This document shows, piece after piece, positions 29,604 through 41,191 of a stretch of DNA of 64,000 bases. Origin of the DNA: Henningerozyma blattae CBS 6284 (taxonomy: Eukaryota; Ascomycota; Saccharomycetes; Saccharomycetales; Saccharomycetaceae); contig NC_020185.1 in the NCBI RefSeq assembly GCF_000315915.1, positions 558,001 to 622,000 on the forward strand. The letters are read 5' to 3'. Numbering within the stretch: position 1 is the stretch's first letter; every line of letters begins with the position of its first letter. The notes under the pieces are model-generated. The model saw nothing but the letters and a program-made list of their open reading frames with translations, was not told the DNA's origin and did no database searches. Made by a program: the position numbers and the translations under genes.

Positions 29604-30137
29604 ACGATAACCCCTCTCGCAAGTGTTTCCAGATACGGATATATCTTCGATCATGTGCGGCGCTACCTGATGAAAGGAGGAATTGCATTTCTGCATTCTA
29701 ATGTTACAAGAGACATATATGTATAGAATACAATAGATAAAAGGAAAAAAAAAAGGGAGTCAAAGATTAAAAGCCAAGGATTGTAATTATGTCATTAAAC
29801 TAGACATAGACACAACTGCTATTGGATGATGACGCTAGGGAAAACAAACGAATGGTTTAGTGTAGCGTGATTTATTTATAGAAGTTGGAAAAAAAAAAAG
29901 AATTGTAAATGAAACTAACGATTCGTGTTGATCGGCTATTATGTAAAGAGGTCTATATAGTTATTTATAGATAATTACGTTTTCGCTGCGTTATGGGGTT
30001 CTTGATTGGATTGCAGTATCTAGTATTTACAAGTTTTCCATGGGAGAGTTACTGGTGCAGATTAAATGTTGGTATATGCTATGTTATATTTGTTTATTTT
30101 TATTTTATTTGTTTTTTTCGTGATGAGATGCTACGAA

Positions 30138-30800
30138 TTATGATATATGCTGTTGTTGTAGGCGTTTTTCTATGGCAAGAAGTTCATCTTGATAGGCAAT
30201 CATCTCTTTAGCTTTGGATTTCTTATTATTCATCTTAGCCGATAAACGGCGGCCAATAAATACTGAAGCTGGTTTTTCAAAAGGTTCAGCAACCCCTTCG
30301 AACAATTTCTCATGTTTTTCCTTATTAGAACCAAGTTGTCCAATCATAGATACGGTTCTATGCTTATTGATATCAGCATTCAATTCAGGATTCCAAAGAT
30401 TATTCTCACCAGGTGCTGGTTCTGCAGGCCATATAAAAGGGTGTTCCATTTCAATAGTCATCTTCTTGATTTGGGGTCCTCTATATCTACCTTTGACTTC
30501 TTTCACGATCGCACCGTGTAACAACTGTGTGGTGATATTCAAAGCTCTTAGTCCATAGACGTGGTATAAGTAATCTCTAAGATCTAGCTTGTTAAAACTC
30601 TTGGGAACAATAAATTTAGCTTGGTATGGTGTATGTTTGGCATTCGGTCTTAATAGTACCACACGTGCATTGGGAAAGTATAACTGGGTCTTACCTACAC
30701 GGAAATGTGGTAGATTATTTCTGATGGCTTCTCGTGTTCGATTAAAGATTCGTTCACTGACTCTAGAAACTACTGAAGGGGATGGAGTAACTCTTGGCAT
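30138..30800 (-). CDS. MRP20: Mitochondrial large-subunit ribosomal protein uL23m (Mrp20)
   Basis: A uL23-family protein of the mitochondrial 54S subunit, near the peptide exit. The 220-residue product has a basic N-terminus, the uL23 core (GKTQLYFPNARVVLLRPNAK, then YQAKFIVPKSFNKLDLRDYL, YHVYGLRALNI) and a fungal mitochondrial C-terminal extension ending in a Lys/Gln-rich helix. S. cerevisiae Mrp20 is somewhat longer (263 residues). It precedes the PDR gene on the same strand, as YDR405W precedes YDR406W. Confidence 0.9.
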   Translation of the reverse strand: MPRVTPSPSVVSRVSERIFNRTREAIRNNLPHFRVGKTQLYFPNARVVLLRPNAKHTPYQAKFIVPKSFNKLDLRDYLYHVYGLRALNITTQLLHGAIVKEVKGRYRGPQIKKMTIEMEHPFIWPAEPAPGENNLWNPELNADINKHRTVSMIGQLGSNKEKHEKLFEGVAEPFEKPASVFIGRRLSAKMNNKKSKAKEMIAYQDELLAIEKRLQQQHIS

Positions 30801-31567
30801 GGTTGTGTATACGTTTCCTATTTCCTATCCAGAGCTATTATACTTTTTACCTTTTAATCATAATAAAGGGCGCCTTCTTTTTTTTTTTATTTTTTTTTTT
30901 CATATTAAAAACAGGTTAATAAATCAATTAAAAAAATAAAAATAAAATATAGATAAAGGTCTGAGTCAGGGTAACAATATTTTACTAGATCACGTGTTAA
31001 TCTCTAACAATTTTTTTTTTTTTGGAAATTTCAAAATTTCCCGAAATTTCAAAATTCTCTCTTCGTCTTTAAAGAAGAAGATGACAAAAGAAAAATATTG
31101 AAAAAAATTAATCATGAACAGTTAATCATTAACAACTTCTTGCTTGAGATTTAACAGAAAGGATTAAGACTTGGCATTCCATATATTTTGAATAATAGGT
31201 TCTTCTTTCCAACCGATTGAATAATTCATTCCACATCACTGTAATTCTCTTCAAGGCTTCATACACTACTATTGGACTTTATTACCTTATAATAAATATT
31301 CTTTTTTTTTATTTTTTTTATTTATTACACTACAAAGTTCACCAATAGTTGTCGTGTTGTATCAATATAAAAATCTATCTTTGTTTAGTATTGTAAAAAA
31401 AAGTACACAAGAGCAAGAACATAAATTAAACAAAAAGAAAAAAAACTTATAAAATATATTCCATTTAATTTTTTTTTTAAAGGCAAAACGAAAAAAAAAA
31501 AAAGTAAACAATCAAGCAAGCAAACAAACAATCAATATTGTATAATTCTCACAAATATAATAAAGAT
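30801..31567. other. Divergent MRP20/RPB2 intergenic region
   Basis: Very AT-rich with many T and A runs. A 14-bp direct repeat GAAATTTCAAAATT occurs at 31025-31038 and 31043-31056; the first copy lies in an inverted repeat GGAAATTT/AAATTTCC. An E-box-like ATCACGTG (about 30990) is present. The 5' leader of RPB2 is A-rich. No gene seen. Confidence 0.5.
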
Positions 31568-34500
31568 ATGTCCGTAAAAGCTGAAGAAACAGATAATCAA
31601 TTTGATGATTATGATGATAATCAATATAATTTTGAAGATGAAAATTCACCAATTACAGCTGAAGATTCGTGGGCAGTTATATCAGCTTTCTTCCGTGAAA
31701 AAGGTTTAGTATCACAACAATTGGATTCCTTCAATCAATTTGTCGATTATACTTTACAAGATATCATCTCAGAAGATTCAACTTTAATCCTAGAACAATT
31801 AGCTCAACATACAACTGAGTCAGATAATATTAGTAGAAAATATGAAATTAGTTTTGGTAAGATATATGTTACAAAGCCTATGGTAAATGAATCAGATGGT
31901 GTTACTCATGCCTTATATCCACAAGAAGCTAGATTACGTAACTTGACCTATTCTTCAGGTTTATTTGTCGATGTTAAGAAAAGAACTCATGAAGCTATTG
32001 ATATGCCAGGTAGAGAATTGAAATATTCTTTAATTGCAGAAGAATCAGAAGAAGATTTTGATGCTGGAAAAGTTTTTATCGGTAGATTGCCAATCATGTT
32101 AAGATCTAAGAATTGTTACCTAAGTGATGCAACTGAATCAGATTTATATAAATTAAAAGAATGTCCCTTTGATATGGGTGGTTATTTCATTATTAACGGT
32201 TCCGAAAAAGTTTTGATTGCTCAAGAACGTTCAGCAGGTAATATTGTTCAAGTCTTTAAAAAAGCTGCTCCATCTCCAATTTCCCATATTGCTGAAATTA
32301 GATCTGCTTTAGAAAAGGGTTCAAGATTTATTTCCACTTTACAAGTTAAATTATATGGTCGTGAAGGTTCTTCATCAAGAACAATTAAAGCTACATTACC
32401 CTATATCAAACAGGATATCCCTATTGTTATTATTTTTAGAGCTTTAGGTATCATTCCAGATGGTGAAATTTTAGAACACATTTGTTATGATGTTAATGAT
32501 TGGCAAATGTTAGAAATGTTAAAACCTTGTGTTGAAGATGGTTTCGTTATTCAAGATCGTGAAACAGCTTTGGATTTCATTGGTCGTCGTGGTACTGCCT
32601 TGGGTATTAAAAAAGAAAAGAGAATTCAATATGCCAGGGATATTTTACAAAAGGAATTTTTACCACATATTACTCAATTAGAAGGTTTTGAATCAAGGAA
32701 AGCTTTCTTCTTGGGTTATATGATTAATAGATTACTATTATGTGCCCTGGATCGTAAAGACCAAGATGATCGTGATCATTTTGGTAAAAAAAGATTGGAT
32801 TTGGCTGGTCCACTATTGGCTCAATTATTTAAAACTTTATTCAGAAAATTGACAAGAGACATTTTCCGTTATATGCAAAGAACTGTGGAAGAAGCTAAAG
32901 ATTTCAATATGAAATTAGCTATTAATGCAAAGACAATTACATCAGGTTTGAAATACGCTTTAGCTACTGGTAATTGGGGTGAACAAAAGAAAGCCATGTC
33001 GTCGAGAGCTGGTGTTTCTCAAGTTTTAAATAGATATACTTATTCATCTACTCTATCACATTTAAGAAGAACTAATACGCCGATTGGTAGAGATGGTAAA
33101 TTAGCAAAACCACGTCAATTACATAATACTCATTGGGGTTTAGTTTGTCCCGCTGAAACACCAGAAGGTCAAGCTTGTGGTCTAGTAAAGAATTTATCAT
33201 TAATGTCGTGTATTTCTGTTGGTACTGATCCAATGCCTATTATTACTTTCTTAAGTGAATGGGGTATGGAACCCTTAGAAGATTATGTTCCTCATCAATC
33301 CCCTGATGCTACAAGAGTGTTTGTTAATGGTGTTTGGCATGGTGTTCATAGAAATCCAGCTAGATTAATGGAAACTTTAAGAACATTAAGAAGAAAAGGT
33401 GATATTAACCCAGAAGTTTCAATGATTAGAGATATCCGTGAAAAGGAATTGAAAATTTTTACAGACGCTGGTAGAGTTTATAGACCATTATTTATTGTTG
33501 ATGACGATTCTGAATTAGGTCACAAAGAACTAAAAGTAAGAAAGGGGCATATCGCTAAATTACTGGCTACAGAATATCAAGATATTGAAGGTGGTTATGA
33601 AGATGAAGAAGATTACACATGGACTTCTCTATTAAATGAAGGTTTGGTTGAATATATAGATGCAGAAGAAGAAGAAACAATTCTAATATCAATGGCTCCA
33701 GAAGACTTAGAACCTATTTCTCCAGAAGAAATTGATGAAGCTAATAATTCAGAGGAGTCTGCAGGGCATGTTGATGTAGCTAAGCGTATTAAGGCTTTAC
33801 ATCACGCCGCTACATTCACACATTGTGAAATTCATCCTTCTATGATTTTAGGTGTTGCCGCTTCTATTATTCCATTCCCTGATCATAATCAATCGCCTCG
33901 TAATACATATCAATCCGCTATGGGTAAACAAGCTATGGGTGTTTTCTTGACAAATTATAACGTTCGTATGGATACAATGGCTAATATTTTGTATTATCCA
34001 CAAAAGCCTCTAGGTACTACTAGATCTATGGAATATTTGAAATTTAGAGAATTGCCAGCAGGTCAAAATGCCATTGTCGCTATTGCCTGTTATTCTGGTT
34101 ATAATCAAGAAGATTCTATGATTATGAATCAATCCTCAATTGATCGTGGTCTTTTCAGATCGTTGTTCTTCAGATCTTATATGGATCAAGAAAAGAAATA
34201 CGGTATGTCTATTACTGAAACCTTCGAAAAACCACAGCGTACAAATACATTAAAGATGAAGCATGGATCCTATGACAAGTTAGATGATGATGGTTTGATT
34301 TCTCCAGGTGTTAGAGTATCTGGTGAAGATATCATTATTGGTAAAACTACCCCTATTTCACCTGATGAAGAAGAATTAGGTCAAAGAACCGCTTATCATT
34401 CTAAGCGTGATGCTTCAACTCCATTAAGAAGTACTGAAAATGGTATTATTGATCAAGTTTTAATTACTACTAATCAAGATGGTTTGAAGTTCGTTAAGGT

Positions 34501-35278
34501 TCGTGTAAGAACAACTAAAGTTCCTCAAATTGGTGATAAGTTTGCCTCACGTCACGGTCAAAAGGGTACTATTGGTATCACTTATGGTAGAGAAGATATG
34601 CCTTTCACTGCGGAAGGTATTGTTCCTGATTTAATTATTAATCCACATGCTATTCCATCTCGTATGACAGTTGCCCATTTAATTGAATGTCTATTGAGTA
34701 AGGTTGCTGCATTATCTGGGAATGAAGGTGATGCTTCGCCATTTACTGATATTACAGTTGAGGGTATTTCTAAATTATTACGTGAACATGGATACCATTC
34801 TCGTGGTTTCGAAATTATGTATAATGGTCATACTGGTAAAAAATTAATGGCCCAAATTTTCTTTGGTCCAACTTATTATCAACGTCTAAGACATATGGTG
34901 GACGATAAAATTCACGCTAGAGCTCGTGGTCCAATGCAAGTGCTAACAAGGCAGCCTGTGGAAGGTAGATCAAGAGATGGTGGTTTAAGATTCGGTGAAA
35001 TGGAACGTGATTGTATGATTGCACATGGTGCTGCGGCATTCTTAAAGGAAAGATTAATGGAGGCATCTGATGCTTTCAGAGTTCATATTTGTGGTATTTG
35101 TGGTCTGATGACTGTCATTGCCAAATTAAATCATAATCAATTCGAATGTAAGGGCTGTGATAATAAAATTGATATTTATCAAATTAAGATTCCATATGCT
35201 GCTAAATTATTATTCCAAGAATTAATGGCTATGAATATCACTCCACGTTTGTATACGGATCGTTCGAAGGATTTTTAA
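31568..35278 (+). CDS. RPB2: RNA polymerase II second-largest subunit Rpb2
   Basis: Forms one side of the active-centre cleft of Pol II. From the ATG at 31568 the protein is 1,236 residues; the open frame extends ten codons further 5' but only to a TTG, so 31568 is the start. Alignment to S. cerevisiae Rpb2 is near-continuous, including [78 protein letters not shown] and [15 protein letters not shown]. The C-terminal zinc site uses Cys near 1175, 1178, 1194 and 1197 (CGIC...CKGC). It is the most conserved gene of the window. Variable spots are the acidic N-terminus and an insertion near 735-750 ([16 protein letters not shown]). Confidence 0.99.
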   Translation: MSVKAEETDNQFDDYDDNQYNFEDENSPITAEDSWAVISAFFREKGLVSQQLDSFNQFVDYTLQDIISEDSTLILEQLAQHTTESDNISRKYEISFGKIYVTKPMVNESDGVTHALYPQEARLRNLTYSSGLFVDVKKRTHEAIDMPGRELKYSLIAEESEEDFDAGKVFIGRLPIMLRSKNCYLSDATESDLYKLKECPFDMGGYFIINGSEKVLIAQERSAGNIVQVFKKAAPSPISHIAEIRSALEKGSRFISTLQVKLYGREGSSSRTIKATLPYIKQDIPIVIIFRALGIIPDGEILEHICYDVNDWQMLEMLKPCVEDGFVIQDRETALDFIGRRGTALGIKKEKRIQYARDILQKEFLPHITQLEGFESRKAFFLGYMINRLLLCALDRKDQDDRDHFGKKRLDLAGPLLAQLFKTLFRKLTRDIFRYMQRTVEEAKDFNMKLAINAKTITSGLKYALATGNWGEQKKAMSSRAGVSQVLNRYTYSSTLSHLRRTNTPIGRDGKLAKPRQLHNTHWGLVCPAETPEGQACGLVKNLSLMSCISVGTDPMPIITFLSEWGMEPLEDYVPHQSPDATRVFVNGVWHGVHRNPARLMETLRTLRRKGDINPEVSMIRDIREKELKIFTDAGRVYRPLFIVDDDSELGHKELKVRKGHIAKLLATEYQDIEGGYEDEEDYTWTSLLNEGLVEYIDAEEEETILISMAPEDLEPISPEEIDEANNSEESAGHVDVAKRIKALHHAATFTHCEIHPSMILGVAASIIPFPDHNQSPRNTYQSAMGKQAMGVFLTNYNVRMDTMANILYYPQKPLGTTRSMEYLKFRELPAGQNAIVAIACYSGYNQEDSMIMNQSSIDRGLFRSLFFRSYMDQEKKYGMSITETFEKPQRTNTLKMKHGSYDKLDDDGLISPGVRVSGEDIIIGKTTPISPDEEELGQRTAYHSKRDASTPLRSTENGIIDQVLITTNQDGLKFVKVRVRTTKVPQIGDKFASRHGQKGTIGITYGREDMPFTAEGIVPDLIINPHAIPSRMTVAHLIECLLSKVAALSGNEGDASPFTDITVEGISKLLREHGYHSRGFEIMYNGHTGKKLMAQIFFGPTYYQRLRHMVDDKIHARARGPMQVLTRQPVEGRSRDGGLRFGEMERDCMIAHGAAAFLKERLMEASDAFRVHICGICGLMTVIAKLNHNQFECKGCDNKIDIYQIKIPYAAKLLFQELMAMNITPRLYTDRSKDF

Positions 35279-36172
35279 ACTGGAAAATATAATTTAATTC
35301 ATTTACTAAACGGATCCTAATAGAGAGCACCAAATTTATGGATTCCTCAGCTTTCTTATTTATCAGTAATTATGGAAAAGAGAAAAACAAACATTTATTC
35401 GCTTGTACAGAATAATATTACGTCATGACTTGATTTAACTTTATTTAGAATTCTAAATAAATATGTGTGTATAAATATTTATTTGCTTATATAATTCATG
35501 AACTAAAGTACACAACAATGAACATTAACTGATCTGGTTTTTTTAGAATATTATTGATATGTTAAGAAATATATTGAATGTTTAGTAATTTTTTATTCAA
35601 CACTAAATGTCACGTTCAAATATATAAATACATTTTTAGATTGTATTACATTAAAAATTTAAGTTTGGTTTGATCTTCGCCCCCAACTATCAAAAACATT
35701 ATAAGATAAATTTATAATAATAGTTATGTGTGCTTCCTGAATATGTTCAATATTCAGATAGATCATAGGTTATTGACTATTGACAACAATTTTCAACTCT
35801 TTGCTTCAGCAGATATAGTTCAAAAATATATTTTGTAACATAGTTTCCTCAAAGAGTAGACGAGCAAAGAAAATATTTAAGATAGAAAATTTCTAAGCAG
35901 TGGAAACTAACTTTTTTCCCAAACTACTAAATCTCACAAATCAGAGAAAAATGGTAAATAGGGAAGAATTCGAATAAATATCTGGAGACTAAAAAGTTGT
36001 TCGTAATTAATTCATAATAAAATAGTTAAGGTAAAAAATATTAAGTTAAAACTAAACTTCGTAGTTTATTTATTTATTTATTCAAATAATTTTACTTAGC
36101 AAGTAGGATTTTTCCTTTAGGTTTTGAAAAGGGCTCATGAACTAAAAAAGCTAAATATTTAAATTTTCAATT
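35279..36172. other. Convergent RPB2/DIT1 intergenic region
   Basis: About 0.9 kb of AT-rich sequence without a credible frame, RNA gene or repeat beyond short A/T runs. In S. cerevisiae RPB7 lies next to DIT1 in this position; it is absent here. Confidence 0.5.
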
Positions 36173-37786
36173 TTAATTTAAATGCTCACATTGTTTTTTA
36201 ACCTTATTTAAAATATAATGTCCTCCTTCTCCCTTCTCTAAACATGTTTCATACCATGTGCCTTCATATACGCCTTTTTCTAAGGCATCTTTTACGACAG
36301 ATGCTTTTGTCAAATAATAGGAGTCATCTTGATCGGTTAATTTAACGACACAATTATGCCAAGGGGTAGGAATATGTAATAAGTCTTCAGACTTTGGTTC
36401 AGATGAATCATTTAATGACTTAACAATACGACATTGTTCGGGAGATATTACTTTAATACCAAATTTTGGTCCACCATTAGTATGAGCATGAATTGAAAGT
36501 CTCAAATGATGTGGGAATGCTAATTCAACAAGGTTTGAATATGCGTCATTTCTCTTTATCATGTTAAAGGCAATCTTTGAAACTGTCTTCTTGAATTTTT
36601 TTCTTGACATATCTTTAAAGTAAGGCAACAAGCGTAAATCCTCTGACATAAATTTAGAAAATCCCCTATATAAATACAATCTGGGGTGACCATCAATAGC
36701 GATTTCTTTTTTAAGTTGTCCCGCATCAGTATCGCAACCCCTTAGAAGCACTTGTCTAGATAAGTCAGAGAGTGCACAAATTTTCGATCCTGTATAATGC
36801 TCAACCTTAACTTCGGATACCCATTTTGGATCGAACTTAGGTGCAGTGATACCATCAAAAAATAGCGTATTTAGACCACAGAACCCAATAGCATCATGTC
36901 CAGGAATTGCTAGTCTTTCATACAATTGGTGTAGCTTGCAAGTATAGCTATTGACAATATCATCATCAACACCAATACAATCAGAAAAGACGTGGCCGTC
37001 ACTGATGATCCAAACTTTCATTCCAGGGGGGTAAAATTTTTGAACCTCTTGAGTTGCTTGTATTAATCTTTTTAAAGCAAATTCTTCGCCTTTATCAGGA
37101 ACATCACCACCAACTTTTTCAACGTTAGATGATTTGCATGGAAATGCAGGTAAAACACATTCAATTCTTATATATCGATCTGTGAAATAACGAACCTTAC
37201 TGATAAAATGGTCTCTACCTCCTTCATTCCATTTATCACCAACGATGGTATTTTTCAAACTATTTGCAAAATAGTCCGTAAACAATTCATCATACTTTAC
37301 ACTGGTTTTATAAAGAGGTGTATAATCCTTACTTAATCTAGATTGATCTAGTATGTGAAAAATGAACCAATCATTGAACTTACTTTCATTTTCCACTGTT
37401 GTTATACAACCTCTAATTTGTTTTTCATTTGGTTTTATATACTCTGAAATTTTGATATCCAGTTGTAAATTTTGGTTAAATTTTTGAACAATTACCTCTG
37501 GGACGATATATTCAGTAACAGTATCTGTAATGGTAGAATGCGTAGTAGGTAAGCTTTTATATATGTTGAAAAAGTTTTTCCATTGTGAGGTTTTCAAAAA
37601 TTTATAATTTTGTTCTATGCAATACAAGTCCCCAGTTTCTCTGTCTCTTGTATACAATACCAAAACTTTGCTGAATGTAGAAAGGTCATCATTATGCCTA
37701 TGAACAAGTGGTTTTTGGCTTGTAGTAGAAACTCTAAAACTACCAACATTATACTTTTCACCTTCCCTTTCTTGCGTCAGAGTCAT
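36173..37786 (-). CDS. DIT1: Spore-wall dityrosine biosynthesis enzyme Dit1
   Basis: Catalyses the first step of N,N'-bisformyl dityrosine synthesis for the outer ascospore wall (N-formylation of tyrosine). The 537-residue product matches the S. cerevisiae length (536) and belongs to the DIT1/PvcA (isocyanide/pyoverdine) family. Visible family segments are ECVLPAFPCKSSN, PDKGEEFALKRLI, MKVWIISDGHVFSDCIGVDD and the C-terminal THGGPKFGIK-like motif (here HTNGGPKFGIKVI) with PWHNCVV. It is divergent from DIT2, the next enzyme, sharing a 1.06-kb promoter region as in S. cerevisiae. Expected to be sporulation-specific. Confidence 0.97.
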   Translation of the reverse strand: MTLTQEREGEKYNVGSFRVSTTSQKPLVHRHNDDLSTFSKVLVLYTRDRETGDLYCIEQNYKFLKTSQWKNFFNIYKSLPTTHSTITDTVTEYIVPEVIVQKFNQNLQLDIKISEYIKPNEKQIRGCITTVENESKFNDWFIFHILDQSRLSKDYTPLYKTSVKYDELFTDYFANSLKNTIVGDKWNEGGRDHFISKVRYFTDRYIRIECVLPAFPCKSSNVEKVGGDVPDKGEEFALKRLIQATQEVQKFYPPGMKVWIISDGHVFSDCIGVDDDIVNSYTCKLHQLYERLAIPGHDAIGFCGLNTLFFDGITAPKFDPKWVSEVKVEHYTGSKICALSDLSRQVLLRGCDTDAGQLKKEIAIDGHPRLYLYRGFSKFMSEDLRLLPYFKDMSRKKFKKTVSKIAFNMIKRNDAYSNLVELAFPHHLRLSIHAHTNGGPKFGIKVISPEQCRIVKSLNDSSEPKSEDLLHIPTPWHNCVVKLTDQDDSYYLTKASVVKDALEKGVYEGTWYETCLEKGEGGHYILNKVKKQCEHLN

Positions 37787-38842
37787 TGCTAATTTTTCAG
37801 AGTTAATTTTAAAATTTTAATTTGTTATCTTTCACAATTGTGAGTATAATTAGTCAATCTTATGAATATTTGAAGTAACTAATAAACACATTACAAGAAA
37901 AAAAATATAAAAATAAATATGAATTGAAATGTCACGAATATATTTGAAATTAGAAAGATTAATCTATTTTAAAGATTTCATTATTGTAACGTTTATCATT
38001 CTTTTATATTGATAATTTGATGATTTTTCAATGGCAAGAAATTGATTTGATTATAGGCCACATGTAACTAATAAATTTCATCCCCTCTCAATATTTTAGC
38101 ATAGTATGCCCTTACTCTATACAATGCGTATAATGGGCAAGGATAAAAATAAAATTAGGGTGAAAATAAAGTAATAATTTACATCAACTTGTATGTAGCT
38201 AAGAATGTTAGTATTTCTCCTGCTTTTTTTTGGCATTTTTCCAGAGAAATGTCCCCACACTTTCTTTCGTACCTTAATTACCTGAACGAGAAACTCCGAA
38301 AACATGTTTCGTAGAATATACCCCAAAAAGATATAATCACGCTAAATTTGGATTTAACCTCTTCAAGATATTATTCGTTTAATTTTAAATTTGGAGTGAA
38401 TGCTTTCATGAAGTACCTCATTTGAGAGAGAATGTCCGTATTTAGGGGAATATTGTCTTCTTTTTTTAATTTTTATTTTATCTAAACGTGCTTATGACTC
38501 CTTTAATTATACAGAGTGCTAAGCTCCCAAAATTTGTTATTAGGGAAAACCTATTAAAGAAAATATTAGAGAGAATTCTTACAACATTAATAGAAAACCA
38601 GTTGAATATTTTGGATTCCAATAAAGGGTTAGTATACGTTTTAATTAATCTTCAATAATTAGTTTCAGAAACGTGAACAATTTAATGTTATATAAGAAAA
38701 ATTAAAATTTCCTCAAATTCAAATTTCGTACACCCTTGAAAGGATATATATAATCTAAGTATTAATAATTAAAATACAATAGTTTAAAGAGGTTATTAAC
38801 GTTTAAAAATATTTGATCAAAACCCTATCAATTCTATCAGAA
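37787..38842. promoter_or_regulatory. Shared DIT1/DIT2 divergent promoter region
   Basis: 1.06 kb between the two starts. In S. cerevisiae this region holds Ndt80 middle-sporulation elements and a repression element. I did not find a clear CRCAAA-type MSE by eye, so the annotation rests on arrangement. A TATATATAA-like element lies about 90 bp before the DIT2 ATG (about 38744-38753). Confidence 0.5.
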
Positions 38843-40303
38843 ATGTTCGATATTCCCCTTCTGTACTATCCCGTTTTTATTTTGGTCTATCTAGCTTATA
38901 AAGTTGTATTTCCTCCCCTTAATTTTCCAAGGAACATCCCTACAATTCCATTTTATGTGAATTTTTTGCCAATTCTGTTTGGCATTGATCAATTAGATGT
39001 TTTTAGATTATATTTGGCTGAACCCTTAGAAAGATATGGTGCCGTAAAAATATTTTTTGGTTCACGTTGGAATATATTAGTTTCAAAGCCAGAATACCTA
39101 TCACAGCTATTCAAGGATGAAAATACATTTGCTAAGAGTGGAAATCAGAAGAAGATTCCATATAGTGTACTTGCTGCTTATACCGGTGATAATGTCATTA
39201 GTGCCCATGGTGCAATCTGGCGTAAATACAGAAATGCAGTAACAAATGGGCTACAGCACTTTGATGATGCTCCTATTTGGGAAAATACAAAGTTATTTAG
39301 AAAATTGCTTTCAAAGAAAATTGAAAATGGGAATAGTAATCGGCTTTCGATGGTTCCATTAATTCAAAGATTAGCATTGGATAATATTTCAAACGTTGCA
39401 TTAGGTTTTGATTTTGGAACATTGAAGTCTGACAACTGCCCCTTGCATCAACATTTGTTACACATTAAGAAAAAAATATTTCATCCATTTTTCTTAACAT
39501 TTCCCTTCTTTGATAGACTTCCAATACCCTCACGTGTAAAGGGTTTCAAGGAAGTTGAGAGCTTTCGTAGGGAGTTAGTACGAAAAGTTCAAGATGATCT
39601 GATTACTAATTTTAAATTTGAGCAAACAACTTTTGCTTCTAGTGATTTAATTCGTGCTTATAACAGAGAGGAACTAAATTACAAGCAATTATGTGACAAT
39701 ATGATTATTATTTTGATTGCAGGCCATGAAAATCCTCAAATGGCTTTAACAAGTATGTTTTACTTCTTGGCTAAATACCCTGAATTTCAAGAGTTAATTA
39801 GAGAAGAAGTTAAAGGTATTACTGAATCAAAATATCTACTTGAACTTCCAATCTTAAACTCTTTTATATATGAAGTATTAAGGTACTATCCTCCTTTGAA
39901 TTCAATAATTAACCGTTGTACAACTAGAGCTTGTCGTCTGGGTTCTGAGATAGCTATTCCAAAGGGTGTCTATGTTGGCTACAGTAATTATGGTTCTTCT
40001 CATAATACTAAGAATTGGGGAGAAGATCATATGGAATTTAAACCAGAAAGATGGGGAAAGGAAATAGAAAGTATTCATAATAATTGGAAATATGCTAAAA
40101 ATTCTTGTAAAATTACTTCATTTCATGGTGGTCGTCGAGTTTGTTTGGGTGAAAAGTTAGCACTCACTGAAATTAGGATAACAATTACAGAAATGGTCAA
40201 ACATTACAAGTGGAAATTGCCAAATGATTGGCAAGATAGGGTGACTCCTGCTGGTCCGTTGTCTCCTTGGGCCCTAGAATTAATTTTTGAAGAGCGCAAT
40301 TGA
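38843..40303 (+). CDS. DIT2: Cytochrome P450 CYP56 (Dit2), dityrosine synthase
   Basis: Couples N-formyl-tyrosine units oxidatively to bisformyl dityrosine during spore wall formation. The start is the ATG at 38843 (486 residues; S. cerevisiae 489); the frame extends ten codons further 5' only to a TTG. An N-terminal membrane anchor (IPLLYYPVFILVYLAYKVVF) is followed by the P450 fold: I-helix AGHENPQ, K-helix ExxR in YEVLRYYPP, the PERWGKE segment, and the heme loop FHGGRRVCLG with ligand about C434. It is convergent with HPT1. Confidence 0.97.
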   Translation: MFDIPLLYYPVFILVYLAYKVVFPPLNFPRNIPTIPFYVNFLPILFGIDQLDVFRLYLAEPLERYGAVKIFFGSRWNILVSKPEYLSQLFKDENTFAKSGNQKKIPYSVLAAYTGDNVISAHGAIWRKYRNAVTNGLQHFDDAPIWENTKLFRKLLSKKIENGNSNRLSMVPLIQRLALDNISNVALGFDFGTLKSDNCPLHQHLLHIKKKIFHPFFLTFPFFDRLPIPSRVKGFKEVESFRRELVRKVQDDLITNFKFEQTTFASSDLIRAYNREELNYKQLCDNMIIILIAGHENPQMALTSMFYFLAKYPEFQELIREEVKGITESKYLLELPILNSFIYEVLRYYPPLNSIINRCTTRACRLGSEIAIPKGVYVGYSNYGSSHNTKNWGEDHMEFKPERWGKEIESIHNNWKYAKNSCKITSFHGGRRVCLGEKLALTEIRITITEMVKHYKWKLPNDWQDRVTPAGPLSPWALELIFEERN

Positions 40304-40543
40304 TCAACATAATTTTCTTAGGTAAGCTTTACTTAAGGAAGTTTGTATCCCTTCTCAAATATATGTAATATTTCAAGAATCAAAAAGAAAATAAGCTATG
40401 TAATAATTATGTTAATTTTTTTGAAAATAGATCATCAATTTAGATTAGGTAATAATTGACTTAAATATGTGATAATAATATACAAATATAAATATATGAT
40501 AGCGCATATAGGAGTTCAGTGACTATATGTATGCCATTAACAT

Positions 40544-41191
40544 CTATTCCATAAAGACATCATTGCCTTGCTCTATAGCCCTTTTAGTATGGTAAACAAT
40601 ATCAACGGATTCCCATGGGTAAGCTAACCATTGATCTGGAACATGTCTCGCAGCAAAATAACGATTTTCATCCGCCAACATGTCAGCTGGTAAATCAGCC
40701 TTCTTAGGCTTTAATTTGTTATGTAGAACAAAAATGCCGAAATTGGTTTTATATTTTTCATCCTTCTTTGGATCAACACCTTTAGCAGCAGCTTGTTCAG
40801 CGGCATCTTTTTCTAGTTCATGTAAAGCATAATGCAAGGTAGTACGAGTATCATCGACTTCATCAACAATTAAAACATTCTTACCGACTAAATCTAATTT
40901 ACATTGGTTGTAATCAATCCATTGAGTTCTTTGAACAGTAACACCAACAGATTCAGCTTCTGAGCCAACAGTGTTTAAATCCTCGTATAAAGAAAGAATA
41001 ATGGCAAAAATTCTAATGGTTGGAATACCAGGTTCCTTTAAGAAAGTACGCAGTATTCTAGCTGGAATGAAACCACCACCACCAATGGCAATAATGATGT
41101 CCGGTTTAAACTGTTTAATTCTGGCAGCAGAGACTTGGCATAATTGATGAACGTTATTATAGGAGATATATTGTTTATCAGCTTCAGACAT
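40544..41191 (-). CDS. HPT1: Hypoxanthine-guanine phosphoribosyltransferase Hpt1
   Basis: Purine salvage: converts hypoxanthine and guanine to IMP and GMP with PRPP. The 215-residue product is close to the S. cerevisiae length (221) and nearly identical over QYISYNNVHQLCQVSA, IIAIGGGGFIPARILRTFLK and the PRPP loop VLIVDEVDDTRTT (106-118), ending DVFME. In this window UTP5 lies upstream on the same strand, as YDR398W precedes YDR399W. A perfect PAC motif lies 223 bp upstream, suggesting co-regulation with ribosome-biogenesis genes. Confidence 0.98.
   Translation of the reverse strand: MSEADKQYISYNNVHQLCQVSAARIKQFKPDIIIAIGGGGFIPARILRTFLKEPGIPTIRIFAIILSLYEDLNTVGSEAESVGVTVQRTQWIDYNQCKLDLVGKNVLIVDEVDDTRTTLHYALHELEKDAAEQAAAKGVDPKKDEKYKTNFGIFVLHNKLKPKKADLPADMLADENRYFAARHVPDQWLAYPWESVDIVYHTKRAIEQGNDVFME

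Larger units (their letters stand above)
28895..30137. other. PDR-type gene promoter and MRP20 3' region
   Basis: 1.24 kb with the two PDREs. A locally GC-richer patch (about 29220-29680) contains short overlapping frames, including one with a Cys-rich stretch, none convincing. No tRNA or other RNA gene recognised. Confidence 0.5.

Noticed and set aside
30214..30939. Plus-strand frames opposite MRP20
   Set aside because: Shadows of a clearly recognised ribosomal protein gene.
31538..31567. Extended N-terminus of RPB2
   Set aside because: The extension begins at TTG; the ATG at 31568 gives the usual Rpb2 N-terminus. The same applies to DIT2 (38813) and UTP5 (43982).
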